Notes: a model not told the origin generated them from the letters alone. A stretch of 64,000 bases of DNA from Nigrospora sphaerica (GCA_018287875.1 JAGVVL010000009.1:2542001-2606000); one strand, 5' to 3'; shown: positions 49,428 to 61,760, numbered from the stretch's first letter. Program-made: numbers and translations.

Positions 49428-51747
49428 ATGGCCGGTACCTCGCCCACCCGACGGTCGTCAAGGGCGCGAGGCACTCAATCGCAAATACAACACACCTCCT
49501 CCTCGGCTTCGAGCTCGTCTGGGCGTCCCGAACGGTCGTCTAGGGCATTCATCAAAACGGGTTCCCCCCAGAAGTCCACCGGCAGTGGCTCGCTCTCGTC
49601 CGAGCCGCCCGAGGACTCGACGGCGACTACAACCAGCACCGACGATATAGGCCCCCTTCGCCGGCGAAGCACCCGCGGCAAGGACGAAGATAGAGACAAG
49701 CAGCCCAAAACAGAATTGCTCGACATGGCCAACATTAGCGACGAGAATGAGATACACGAGGACGACGAGGCCGTTCGCTGCGTCTGCGGCTACGAAGACT
49801 ATCCAGGCCCTCCACCCCTCGACGAGGATTCCAAGAGCCACGCGCTCAAGGACTCCATTGACCTTGAGCCCATTTTCTCCGTCGATGTGAACGACGACCT
49901 CAGCGGCTTTTTCGTCCAGTGCGACACATGCAAGGTCTGGGAGCATGGCCTTTGCGTGGGCATTGTGACCGAGGAGTCGTCGCCCGACAACTACTACTGC
50001 GAAATTTGCAGAAGAGATCTACACAAAATCTACACTGCCAGTAACAGGTGAGTCGGTGCGCCCCTTCTGTTGGGTTTTGGAGAAAATCACCGCCGCATCT
50101 GGAGGGTTGCGGGCTTCATTGGCTGCATTCGCCGGTTTGGCCGTTGCGGAGTAGAGCTGAGATGGGTGAGATGATTGACGGCCAGCGGTCGCTTCCGTCG
50201 ATCCTCGCTTGCTATGTCTCGCTTGCCCGCCCACTTCCATTCATCGTGCTTTCGGTGCCTTTGCACAACCGCCATCGTGTCCGCTGCGTGCTTTGGGTTT
50301 CTTCTCGTCGCCGCGATCGCGCAAGGCTAACAGGATGCCACAACGCAGCCAAAAATACTCAATTTACTTGCCGATCCACCGACCATCGCGAAGCACCTCT
50401 CGAGCCGCTTCGACTGCCACCCACGGCACACGGTCACCCAAGGGCAGCGAACGTAAATCATCGCGCTCCTCGGCAGCAGCTGCTGCTGCCGCAGCCGCGC
50501 AGTCTTCCGCCAAACGGCGCTCCACCATGAACAGTCGCGATGCTGCTTACGACGAAGAAGAGCAACTGCGCCGCGCCATCGAGGCTAGCAAGGAAGACAC
50601 AATAACCGAGGAGCCCGAGCCGCCATCCAGGCGACCCAAACGTGGCAGGGACGATGAGGAAGAGTGCGTTTCGGTCCACTCTCTTCGGGCGAGGATATGG
50701 ATGGCTGACTTCGTGGCTTGTAGGCAACCGGAAAGTATCATCAAAAGACAGAGAACAAACTCGAAATCCCCAACGCCTCTTGCAGACCAAGCCCCGCTGG
50801 CCAGCCGAGAAGACTCCGAAGACGAGGTCACCATGCAAAACGGATTGTCTAGAAAGTTATCCTCACGGAATACGGCCCGGACCCAGCGGGAGCGGACAGA
50901 GAGGGATGAGCGCCGCGAAGAGCAAGAGCGCAAACGGGCGGAAGCCGCCAGCAAACGCAAGGGCCGTGCCGAACGCCGGCGAGCCGAAGGTAACACCACA
51001 GCCATGATCACTGTCGGGGATGTGTCTCATACTGACTTGCATGCGAATTTAGACTCAGACCCGTCTGAAGAAATACCGCTGGTAACTCGCACCGTTGTGA
51101 ACCGGGCCACCGAGTCTGTACAGCCCCCGGAACCCCCAGCCTCGTCACAACCCGCTCCAGACACACCCCCAGCAAGCGTTCCACAACCGAGCACCCAGAA
51201 TAAGAAGAAGCCGGCGCCACAGCCGAAGAAGAAGGGGCGGAATCAGTATACCAAAGACCGCGATGCCCACGAGCAGGATACCTCGCCGGCCCGGTCCATG
51301 TCGCGTGATATTTCAAGGAATCAAGACGATAACAGCGCGGCCCACCACAACAAATCGACTCCCAACGAAGGGGGCAACAAACACCATAGCGGCAAAACGA
51401 AAGGCATCATGAGCTCCAAGGTCGCCATGAGTGACTTGAAGCGACGCGCCAACAATATTCTTGAGTATATCACGAGGACTCAGGTCGAGTTGGCCAATGA
51501 GCCGCTGTCGGAGAAGAACATTTCGCAACGGACGGCAGCTGACGATGTCTCGGCGGGGCCTATGCCGCCAACCCAGCACATCGGACAGGAAAAGAGCAAC
51601 GGCGTTCCCGATGAGAAGGTGTCTGCCAAGAGCGGAGCACCGGGCGCTCTATCGGCATCAGCAGACTTTAAAGATCTAAGCTGCGTCGAGATGATGGACT
51701 ATTTGACCAGAGATCTTGTCAAATGGCAGCATGAGTATGCCTCGTGA
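49428..51747 (+). CDS. CTI6: PHD-finger protein, Cti6-like (Rpd3 histone deacetylase complex)
   Basis: Cti6-type proteins read histone tails and tether to the Rpd3/Sin3 deacetylase complex in the nucleus. The exons are 49428-50047, 50334-50663, 50724-50989 and 51053-51747, giving 636 aa. The introns are 286, 60 and 63 nt; the last two are multiples of three without in-frame stops, so only splice signals (GTGCGT...CTGAC...TAG and GTAACA...CTGAC...TAG) mark them. The C4HC3 PHD finger has ligands C118, C120, C165, C168, H173, C176, C191 and C194, with an unusually long 44-residue gap between the first two pairs. An acidic segment precedes the finger. Downstream lie a poly-Ala run, a very basic, probably helical RRERTERDERREEQ-like region, Pro-rich linkers, and a short C-terminal helix ending HEYAS. 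The Cti6 assignment rests on the CVCGYEDYPGPP type of finger; another PHD regulator is possible. Confidence 0.85.
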
Positions 51748-52543
51748 AGGCTTGCTCGTCAACTGTGGACGCCATGGCATTCTGGCGAGGGCGTTGGCGT
51801 TGGGACCTTGAAATTCGGGTGTGGGATCTTGGTACCATGCCAGGACCGCTGCTGTTTTTATTGCATTTGCTTGGCGTTTTTCACGATTCTGGGCCGGGGC
51901 AGAGGACTATTGTTATGTCTACGAAGGGATAGGAGTCATGATTTCAGCCCGCGAGGTAATTGGAGGTTGGATATCCCATGTGTTGGGGGATGGGGGGGGG
52001 GGGTTGTTCTCTGCTTCCCCCCACCTCTCCCTCTTTGTTATTTCAATGCGCATTTTGAATCGCGAAGGTAAATGAGTGACAAGACCGCCAGTCACGAGCG
52101 GCGGCCACGTCGAGACGTTGTCGTAACATTGCTAGGTTTCCTTGTTCACTTGTCAGGCATTATACCCTCTTCAAATCTTTACTTTTACGTGCAGCCTGCT
52201 CCGTAGGCTGCTTGGTACATTAGGTACTTATCACATTCTGGAATTACATGAGCTATTTACTTTATATACTCAAGGAGCCCAGCAAGGTCGATCAACATAA
52301 GTGCTTCGCCGTAAGTACGCGGGTGATCCGATATCCAAATCGCTTGCGTTTCTCTTCATCGACATCCCGGGAGTACTGAACTGTGCAAGAGTATAAGGAA
52401 AATGACTCTTCCTTATAAGAAAGAGGAAGAACGCCCTCCCTTCACTAATCTCCTCGCTTAAAAAATTGAAAATAAAAATAAAAAACAAAAAGACAAAGAA
52501 AAAGGAAGGGCCTCAGATTAGGGAGATAAAAGATCCAATGTTC
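51748..52543. other. 3' flank of the PHD gene, partly AT-rich
   Basis: After the stop codon the sequence becomes AT-rich, with an A-rich run at about 52458-52500 that contrasts with the surrounding GC-rich DNA. No coding motif is seen. This may be 3' untranslated sequence plus a decayed insertion next to the tRNA gene. Confidence 0.5.
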
Positions 52544-52548
52544 AAAAA
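52544..52548 (-). terminator. RNA polymerase III terminator of the tRNA
   Basis: Five T on the minus strand (AAAAA on plus) lie about 20 nt past the tRNA 3' end, the usual type of Pol III stop signal. Confidence 0.6.
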
Positions 52549-52568
52549 CTTCACAGTGATAATGTATT

Positions 52569-52638
52569 GCATTAGCCGCGAATCGAACGCGGGGCCCATC
52601 GATGGCAACGATGGATTTTACCACTAAACCACTAATGC
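52569..52638 (-). tRNA. tRNA-Gly (anticodon GCC)
   Basis: On the minus strand a cloverleaf is visible: the acceptor stem GCATTAG pairs fully with CTAATGC, the D-loop region GTGGTTTAGTGGTA fits the A box, the anticodon stem CCATCG/CGATGG frames GCC, and the T arm contains GGTTCGA-like GCGTTCGATTCGC (B box). The length is 70 nt without an intron. The GCC anticodon reads GGC/GGT, the commonest glycine codons in this DNA. Confidence 0.95.
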
Positions 52639-55304
52639 GATGTTTGTTACCAAAATTGCAACTTATTAGTATATAGATAAGTCACAACCACATATTAGTT
52701 CTTCGACAGCTCTGCCTTTGACCGAGTGACATATCTGGTGTTCTTACCGTTCTGGAATATTCCAGCAGTATTTGGCAGCCAAGTTGTACAGTTCTGTATG
52801 GAACGAGGGTTCTTTCATCTAACGCTGAATCTATGACGGGGGAGCATGGGTCGAGAAGATATTAAATATTCTAACGCGCAAACGGGCCTTGTACACACAG
52901 CCTTCACATGGCCAGGACCATTGCCCATTACAGTACGTATCTTAGACTTGGCATAGAGAAAATGAATGGATTGCATACAAACATGAATATTCCACCGAAT
53001 CCGATACCGAAGGGCCTCGACAACATAGCCGACTTCCAACCATGACAACGCCGCCCAGCCCTCTTAGGTCTTTCCCATGGGCCTTCGGCTTGCTGCAAAT
53101 GGACTATACCGCCAAGTAACGAAGCCGCTCGCCTCTCTACGCAAGAGCAGACACAGTGTCCGGTGTTTTGTTGGGTTTGTCCGCTTTGTCGGCCACCGCG
53201 GGCACGACGCCGGACAGCGCCAGGTTTTATCAGCCAGCCCAGCAGCGTCTCGTGTCTGGACCAAACTCGAGCACCAAGAGCAGCGGCGCTTAGGCCCATC
53301 GTACGATACTGATGAGGTAGGCAACAAGTACCATACGACACAGCCGAAGCCATGATTGGTAGCAATCCGAATACCGACGAAGCTGGGGGTGAAGGTTGAC
53401 CATGCCGACAACTCGCGCCGAACTCTTGCCGACACCACAGCGCCGCTACGGCAGTCTCGGCGTCCAACATGGTGCCCAGGTGAACCGAGGCATCCCAGTG
53501 GCTGAGCCCTTTCGCCGCTGACGGCGGTGGTGTCGTACGGGTACCCAATCGAGGTACAACTTAGAATGCCGCGACGTTTAGGGCACCTCGTGAGCTCGCC
53601 CACTTCGATTTAGCACAAGTAAGAAAACGTCTGAAAGGGCGGTTGGGCATGGACTGTCAGGCCAGGCGGACGCACGCGAACAGTTACATCTCGTAGGCAT
53701 ATCTGCCCGAGCACCGTGGCTTCCACTTGTGGGGGCACGTGTTTGATATTTCTTACCCCCAAACTTGCAAATTTCGGTAAGGCTTGGTAGATATTTCTGC
53801 AATTTGTCTCAGGCTGATCTGAGCTTAGGCCTTAGCGGCATCACCAAACCAGCCGACCCTTTTTCTCGGTTTCCAGTCTGGAAAGTTGCAGAAATGGAAA
53901 TACAGTACCAGAGGGGAGAAGTGTATGAGAGGTCAGGCAGTGTGAGGATCGCAGTCGAGGCCCTGCGAAGAAGAATTGACTCGCGACTTAGACGGGCCGC
54001 TTGCCCATCAAAAGCTGCTAACGTCAGTCCTTTTATTTGTAGGTCATCGGGAGTAATGGTTATAAGTTAAGGGATTGGGGAATCTAGGTAGGATACGGTC
54101 GCTATTACCATCGCCAACCACTTCAGATTGGGCGGGGGACATATCAAGTCTTGGGTAGTGGAAGGATACAGGGTAGGTGACCCCTTACTCCGTCTCCAGA
54201 CTACGTATTCCTTGCTGCATTCCTATCCCACTCATGCGACCTCTCATCTTTGTGCTGCGTAGTGAGCCGGCTGTCCACAAGGGGGCCTATCGTACCTTCA
54301 ACAACGGCACCCCCAGCCCAGAGAATGGGAAAGGTACAGAGGGGTGATGGTATGCGTGCTGGGTATAGTCGGCTTTTATATGACGGCACTGATTCCTAAT
54401 TGGCGGGGTGGATTGGGGAAGCCCCCGGTAACCCCGCAGGCGCCCGTTTCCCAATCAACCTGGGCCCGAGGAGCATACCTCATCTTCTTAGGGTAGCAAA
54501 AAATCCAACTCGTATGAGTATTTGCCGTGGTACAACAGTGACGATGAGGACGTACGATGGGGACTGAGTGTTTTAGGCGGACTACTTAGGAACCGACTTG
54601 CCGGGTCGAAATGTGCACAGTGTAGTGAAGAGGTAGGTAAAATACCAAGGTGCCAACCCAGTCTTCAGTGGATATCTCAGTGGCCTGCCGGTTCCAAGCA
54701 GAGGCGAGGGGATCCCGTCTTGTGGTTGTGTGACGGCGAAGAACTTTAGCAGGTTGCAGGAGCGATAGATGTCGTCATGTACTGAGTGGGGCAGAGAGCA
54801 CTGGAGGGGGAGGTTACCTTTACATGGGCATTACGACCGAAGTACCTGCATCATACTTGGCTGTTGTCTGGGTTCCATGGGGCTGTATGCGTGTGTGCAG
54901 TTCTAGTCCCTTGAGTTAAACTCCGGTCCTAGTTCACGATGAGAATAATGATGTGCAATAAGGAGAATCCCATGCTCATAAATATGAGGCCTTCTTGTCC
55001 TCCCCTTGATCGCTCGGTCTTGTTGGTGCCAAGGAGCGGCGGCGCCAAACCCTTGCGGGCGGGAACGGTGATGGTTCTTTGCTGCGGCTGTTTACCAACG
55101 CGGGGGGGGGACCCAGTCGCAATCCTTGCTGCTCTCGAAAAAGCTTTTGTGTCTACGAAGAAACCCTTCCCGCACCCACGCGTAAACACTCTCTTGCTGA
55201 TTTACGAGCTTTGTGGCAGTTGCCTCCAGGGTTCCCCGCCGTGCCGTCATATGCTCCCGCCCCATGGATCTCGGAACCAGGACTTTCACGACTGTTCGCA
55301 CATG

Positions 55305-55480
55305 CCTCTAGTACCTACTTAAGTACTTCTTGGGTCTATTCATACCGACATGTAGGTGAATTACATATTTTCTTAGGTAATCAAGTACACACATGCCTAG
55401 GTAAAATAGGTACCTGGTAGGTAATACTGCCTAGGAGTTGGCCAACTTTACTGTTTTATGTGCTACCTAGGAAGGATATG
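55305..55480. repeat. Cluster of TACCTAGGTA-type motifs
   Basis: The stretch carries AGTACCTACTTAAGTACTT, TTAGGTAATCAAG, GCCTAGGTAAAATAGGTACC, GGTAGGTAATACTGCCTAGG and GCTACCTAGG, the densest run of the motif in the window. Confidence 0.65.
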
Positions 55481-56517
55481 GATTCGTTGGGTGCTTTCCT
55501 CCATGCTTAGGTCGTCGTCCAAGTGATTACTTGTAAGCATCCATGCCCGTTTGGGAGGTGGAGATGCCAGTTCCCAATCGGTCTTGATGGAGAAACATCA
55601 TCAGGTCGCGTCTCGATCGGCCTTGGCCCCTCGGACGTCGGCTCTCTCACTCCCGCCCCTAGGGCCAGCTGTCAATCCCGTCTGCAGTCCCGTACATGCT
55701 ACTACCATACGAGGACCGCTCACTCGGTAACCTGGACACGTCAGGTTTGCCGACTTGCTGCCTAGATGGATCCCTACCCCGAGGTACTGTGATCAACGAC
55801 CATACCCGTTTAGGTCGGTCTGCATGTCGCCTGTTGCGCCGTCTTGGCTTTTTCTAGGTAGGCCAGTAGCTCTACCCAAGTCCGGGTGTCTGGTCGGCGC
55901 GTCTTCCCACCGCGCTGCCGGAATCCTCGGTCCCTCCTCGATGGATACCTGTGTACTTGTTCCGCGTCGAAGACCGTGTCATTACATGCATACTTCCGAC
56001 TTTGCCTGCCTCTTGGCCATGTGCGTGATGCCGGGGTGCCTACATGTCCCTTCTTGACGTGCTCAGCCTGGGTACCTTAGATTGCACACCCAAGTACTTT
56101 ACCGACTGCCCGTGCTCGTCTGCTCTCCCGCTTCATCCCCGTCTCCTCCCTCGTTTCGCCCGAAGCTCACTGAGACACACGAAAAGGCTCGCCACGCAGC
56201 AAAAACGTCGCGTCGTCAGTGTCGCAGCAGCCCGTACTCCGTACAGCGAGCGACGCCACACAGGCACACAACCCAAACTCGTCCGTGGCCTGCGCAATCA
56301 CCCAGAAACCCAAGCTTGCTCATTTCTTCCCCCCCTGGGTCCTGCTCCAGGGACCCATCCACTTCAGATTAAGTGATGCGCGCCGCGCCTGCAAGTGCCC
56401 CCTCCACAAGCAGTCAGACTGAGCGCCGGGCGGACTCAATACCCAACCAAGGCAGGGCACAGACGGCCCAGGACCAGCCAGCCGCCTCTTCTTTTCGAGG
56501 ACCGTGGTCGTTGAAGT

Positions 56518-56620
56518 CGCCGCCGCCGCCGCCGTCTTCTTCTTCTTCTTCTTCTTCTTCGTCGTCGTCGTCGTTGTCGTCGTCGTCGTCGTCGTCCGTC
56601 CGTCCGTCCGTCCGTCCGTC
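56518..56620. repeat. Compound CGC/TTC/GTC/CCGT microsatellite
   Basis: Four different simple repeats follow each other without a break: CGC, then TTC, then GTC, then CCGT units. It lies about 540-640 bp before the EFR3 start codon, probably in the promoter or leader. Confidence 0.9.
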
Positions 56621-57160
56621 TGTTATCGCCGCCGGCCGAATCTCCTACCACGGCGGGAAAAGTTCAGTAATATCACCGGCCCAATCCAGACAGCCCGGCC
56701 CCCAAAGGAAGCGCCAAAGACACTTCGACCTACCTTACTAAACCAAGCGCATACTACCTCAGCCGGCCTTCCTTGCAACATTCCTTACTTGCCTTACCTT
56801 CCATAGCATCTTGTTCATTCTATTCCAGGTTGACCGGGCCCCTTCACCATCACCACCACCACCACCACCGCCGCTTCGCGTCCCGTTAGCCTGTCTCTAC
56901 TCACCTTCACTCATTTACCCCCCTCCCACCACACGCTCTTTTATCCTGCATGACTGATTTCCTCTCTCCTCGTGCTTTCTTCCTTCTACTCTCTCTCCGC
57001 TCGTCTCCCGAGAAGCCAAGCCGACCGGGCCCTCTTCAGCCAGTGTGAGGGACCGCCCAGCAGCCAGTCAGTCGCCGAAGCCTACTGCCCTTCGTCTACG
57101 GCGCCCAGTCCACGCTTTGGTTGCCTGCGCTCGACGTCTCGTAGGAGCCGTGCCGGCGCC

Positions 57161-60100
57161 ATGCACGCCATCCAGCAAAAGTGCCGCCCAAAGCACCAGG
57201 TTCTTGTGCTGAAGTGCTACCCGCGAATCACCAAGGGGGCCGTTGACGTCAAGCCCAATTCGAGCGAGCTGAGCTATTTGCTGTTCTATGCAACCTCGCG
57301 CCGCTCCAAAATCCAGAAAATCGGCGCCTTTCTCGAGAAGAAGACTGCGAGCGACGTCTGGCGCCTGCGCATCGGGTACGTTGCTTTGCTCTGTCTCGCT
57401 CCGCGCGGCTCCCAGTTCGCGCCCATTTCCCTTGCCAACCTCTTGTACGCTTTGCTCCTGACAATGGCTGACCCTATTGCCGTGCCTGGGTAGCAATGTC
57501 CAAGTCACGCTGCAAATACTCGCTGCCCTCATCGAGAAATCCCCCAAAGATCTGCCGCTCTTTGCCCAGAATGTGCTCAAGATCCTGGGGCAGGTATTGC
57601 GATCCAACGATATTACCATGGTCGAGGCGTCACTACCGACCTTCCAGACCTTCTGCGAACATCACGATGCCTCGTCACTCTTCGCCGACCAGACCTACGT
57701 CCGCCAGTACGAGGACATTGTCGCCACATATGCCACCTTTGCCTCCACCCAACAGACGCCAGGGAAAGGCACCCCCACCAAGCCAGTTGCCCTTCGGTGG
57801 CGCGATGCTGGCCTCGAGGCCATTCGCAGCGTCGCGGCTTCGGAAACGCTCTCGTCGGTGGCCAGCCGCCAGTTGGAGGTCATTATCCCCATGATCTTGG
57901 AGAACTTGTGGGCCGATGATGACGAGCACGTTGACGCTCTGCTTCGCCGATGTCATTTGGACGAAAAGGCGGAGGCGAACAGTCTGGCGCGCCGCCGAAC
58001 GAGCATTTCAACCCTGCGGACCAACGAAGCGGCTGGCGAAGCGAACCCCGTAGTCCTGTCGGGATCGGCCGCAGACGCCGATAAGCTGGCCGAGGAGAAC
58101 ACTGCTCTCGCTGCTATGCAGTGCTTGAAACAGGTGTTTGTCGTCCCCAACCGGGCGCAGCTGCATGCCGCGACTTTGGCGCTCTTGAAGTTCATCCGGG
58201 GGAAGCTTCAGAAAAATGAGGCCGTTGTGAGGACGGATCCGCGCACCGGTCGTCTTGGCGGTTGGGCCGTCAAGATCATGGGTCTGGTGGCGAGGAGCGC
58301 ACCGGTACAGGATCGATATGTCATTCTCATCACGACTATGGACACCCTGGTGAAGCTCCAGCCGACCGACGAGAGCGTAGCAGAGCAGACGGTTCTTGTT
58401 GCTATGATTAGCTCCTTGCTACGGTCCGACATCAATCTGATTGGACTCAGTGTCATAGACGTGCTGCTGGGACTCATTCAGCAAATGAAGAGGGTGCTGA
58501 AATACTCGGGGCGCTTAAGTCAGGGGGCAGCCTCGGAAGCCGCCGCAAAGGACGAGAAGCCACCGCCAAGTCCAGACAGCGCCCAGAACCTGTCCGTGGA
58601 CCGCCGTGAGCTCCTGACGCGGATCCAGGAATGCATTGGGGACCTGGCCACGCACGTCTACTACGCCGACCAGATATCCGACATGATCTCGGCCATATTA
58701 ATCCGACTGAAGCCCCAGCCCGGTACGGCCAGCCCACCCTTGCCTGAAAAGGCAGATGCGAGTCCAGCCCCTGGAAATTCGGCCGGCAGCCTCCCCGACG
58801 ACCAGCACCAACCCGAAACCTTCTTTATTCTGGGCCTAGCCAAAACGACGGCGTTGAGGGCCATCCGGTCCATCCTCCTCGTGGCGAACCCGAAGACCAG
58901 AGTCGGCGGCAGCGTCGGCTTGGCGAGGAACAAGGTACCCATTCAGGTCTGGGAAGGCACCCACTGGTTGCTTCGTGATCCTGACGGCCACGTACGAAAG
59001 GCGTACGCCGAAGCTGTCATCACTTGGCTGGACCGGGAGACTACAAAGGCCGACCTTAAAGCACGCGACGAAACTGTGATGAAGCCGAGCCGCAACGGGC
59101 ATCGAGAGGCCTCCACGGGAACGTTCGCACGCCGGGCAGTCTCAAGCGCTTCCAATCGCGAGCGGCCAGTCCGAGTTCCGCGCTCCCACTTCCTCCAGAT
59201 GATTCACCTGGCCATCTACGACAACGCCCTGCAGTTCGTTGGGTTCGAGACCGATATGGTGCTGTGCCATATTTTGCTGACGAAACTCATCAACAATTTG
59301 GGCGTCAATGCCGCAAGATACGGTCTGCCCATGATATTCAGACTTCAGGAGGATATCCAAGAGGCGGAAACGCCTATTTCCAAAGTTCGACTCGGCTGCC
59401 TGTGCCACGGCTACTTCTGGGCCTTGGCGGAGCATTTCGACTTTGAGCCGACAACGACCGGCCGGGCCGTCACCAACGAGATCATCCGGCGGAGGAGCAA
59501 GAATTTCTGGATTGACGGTGTTAATGTACCGTCGCCATCGCTAGATACGATCGGTACCCCTGGCACGCACGGCCCTCCTCCCAGGATGCCCGTCGAGGAG
59601 CTGGAGACGGAAGCGTTACTGCCCTTCGATGACCGCACTAGTATGGTTGACTATATTTGCGCCAATTACCTGGAAAGTGCGGCTTCCCCACCAGGGAGCC
59701 CGCCGGGGTCCCCAGGCCGCTCCTCGAATACACCGATCCTGAATTCGACCCTGAGCGCCATACCGCCCGCCGAAGTCGATCTAGAGCTGCCGGCCAAGTT
59801 TCGCGAAGACATGCGGGCGGAATGGACCAGGGAGTTTGCTGCCATGGCGCTGCAGGAAGGTAGCAAGTCGGCGTCCTTGAGCGGTTCCAAGACGGGTACT
59901 ACGGCGACGCGGGGCAATCGACTGACAGTCAACGGCGGGCAATACGCCAATGGTTATGTTGCTGGCGGGGCGGCCTCACCGGCCGATAGCCACCCCAACA
60001 CAAGACCTGCATCGCATGGAGGTCCGCTCGGAAGCACGGTGGCCTTGCGCAAGTCGAGTTTAAGCCGTGTTTCTGGGACCAGCAGCTCTAGCCGTGGCTT

Positions 60101-60620
60101 GGTGGCCTCGGTTGACCAGCTCAAGTCGGTCCTGAGCGGGGAAGCGGTGCGGCCGCCGACCCTGCACACGGTCCGTGACGACGACAGCAGCGAGAGCATG
60201 GCAAGTTATGACTACAGCCCTTCGGAGGTGTCTTTCGGGCCCGGCGAAGGGACCGATGCCGGCAATGCAGGCAACTCGAGCACACGGTCGCGATCCAAGT
60301 CGAGGGAACGCAAAGGCTCGGACACGCGGGAGACCAGGGAAGGTCGAGATGACGTGCCGCCGGTACCCCCTTTGCCGTCGGGCGTTTCGGGCGGCCCAGT
60401 CTCGACGACAGATACCCCACGCCCTCCGACTGCTGTGTCAACACGAGACTACGCCGCAAGGACGCCGAGGCGCCATGTCAAGAGTCGCGGGGACAGTATC
60501 CTGTCAAACACCCTAGGCGACTCGCCTCCGGGCGTCATGGACTTGCAGTCGCTGCTGAAGGGCATTGACAGCAAGTCTCGTGAGCATTCCCTGGGAAACC
60601 TCACCAAGCCGCCCTATTAG
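57161..60620 (+). CDS. EFR3: EFR3-type plasma-membrane scaffold for PI 4-kinase
   Basis: EFR3 anchors the Stt4/PI4KIII-alpha complex (with Ypp1/TTC7) at the plasma membrane, where PI4P is made. The two exons are 57161-57375 and 57494-60620, with a 118-nt intron (GTACGT donor, GGTAG acceptor), giving 1,113 aa. The N-terminus KCRPKHQVLVLKCYPR followed by SELSYLLFYATSRRSKIQKI matches the conserved start of yeast Efr3 (PKHQKLVNQCYP, SSETSYLLYYVNSRRSK). Cys8 lies where animal EFR3 proteins are palmitoylated; the flanking basic residues could also bind lipid directly. Residues to about 780 look like helical HEAT/ARM repeats, and from about 800 the tail is Ser/Pro-rich and disordered with several likely phosphosites. 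Cys/Lys-rich upstream frame is not included because this ATG has G at -3 and begins the conserved block. Identification is confident. Confidence 0.93.
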
Positions 60621-61760
60621 TAAATGGTGGATGGCGGGCGCGGTCTTGTGGCCCTCGAGGGCGGTGGTTTCCCAAGCCGAGCACCAACTGGGTGCTTTGG
60701 TATGCCGCTGTATTGTGACGGTTCAAGGGTAGTGTCTTATCGGAATAGGTGCTGGGGGTTTCGGTCGGGATCGAATCAAAAACATATGCATGGTGGGAGG
60801 TGAGGGCAAGGCCATCAACCTTTCAATCTTTTGTTCTTTGGGCAGCTAGAGGCTGGCTTCGCCGGCCAGTAGAAGGGGGCAGGGCAGGAATAATTCTATG
60901 ATAGCGAGCGCACGGCGTCCAAGGGCGGGTTACTCAAGGACCTGTCGCTGCCAGGCAGCGCCTTGGCTTGTCAGATTCCAAGTATACCATTAGTGAGGGC
61001 ATTCATTAAGTATCCATATTGATATGAAGGTTGCCCGCTGGCCGGCCCAGTGCCTCAGGTCCATCATCGGGCTGCGTCGCACGAGGCAACTCTCACTCAG
61101 CTCCTCGGCCGCCGTTGCTTGTCTGAAGTCGGACTGTGAGCCGGGGCAGCCGGGCACGAGCGGTTGACAAGCAGTAAGGCCACGTCGTCGGCGACAAGAC
61201 TGGGCTCGGGGGAAGGGCATATGAATTGCCGGTATAGGACAGGGCGCGCGCAGTGCCCAGTATCTGCGGCGTTACTCCCAGTATGAGTGCTGGTACGACG
61301 GTGGGCCCGCCCCAAGTGCCACCTAGTCTCGAGGATACTGTCCCAGTAGGTGCGTATCGCCTACTCACTCTCACCTTGGTACAGTTGAAAGCGTCGTCGG
61401 GTACTGTCTTCTACATAGTAGAGGAGGGAGCCGAGTTGGGCAGTCGGACGCGAGTGCCGCGCAAGGCGGCGCAAAGCGGCGCAAGGACCTGCCCAGTGGC
61501 CGAACCAGTACTGCTTCAGGAGGGGGTATGAGAGCCGCATACGAAACACCAGTACACGGCCAACTGGCGGACGAGCTTATCATCTCCGACGCGTGCGTCC
61601 CCCCCGGGGGGAGTTTTTCCCGAAGCGGCACGGCCAGTTATTGTAAGCAAATTTCTGTCATTGCCTAATGCCCCTCTATGTAACCTCACTCGTCTCCCAT
61701 AACTCATTGAACAGCGTCCGCCGTACTTTCGGTATTATACCATGCCCCGCATCCTAGTCT
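60621..61760. other. Convergent 3' intergenic region
   Basis: About 1.1 kb between the 3' ends of the EFR3 gene and the aspartyl-tRNA synthetase gene, presumably holding both 3' untranslated regions. No further gene is seen. Confidence 0.6.

Larger units (their letters stand above)
52639..57160. other. Gene-free stretch of about 4.5 kb before EFR3
   Basis: No supported gene. A dense TACCTAGGTA cluster lies at 55305-55480. The last 650 bp are pyrimidine-rich with a compound microsatellite (56518-56620) and CCACCA runs near 56855-56875; this is probably promoter and leader of the gene starting at 57161. Confidence 0.55.

Noticed and set aside
48710..49474. A 254-codon minus-strand frame with Ser-Thr repeats
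   Set aside because: Its repetitive part is the CTGGTG satellite read backwards and the rest is antisense to the PHD gene's leader. No domain is visible.
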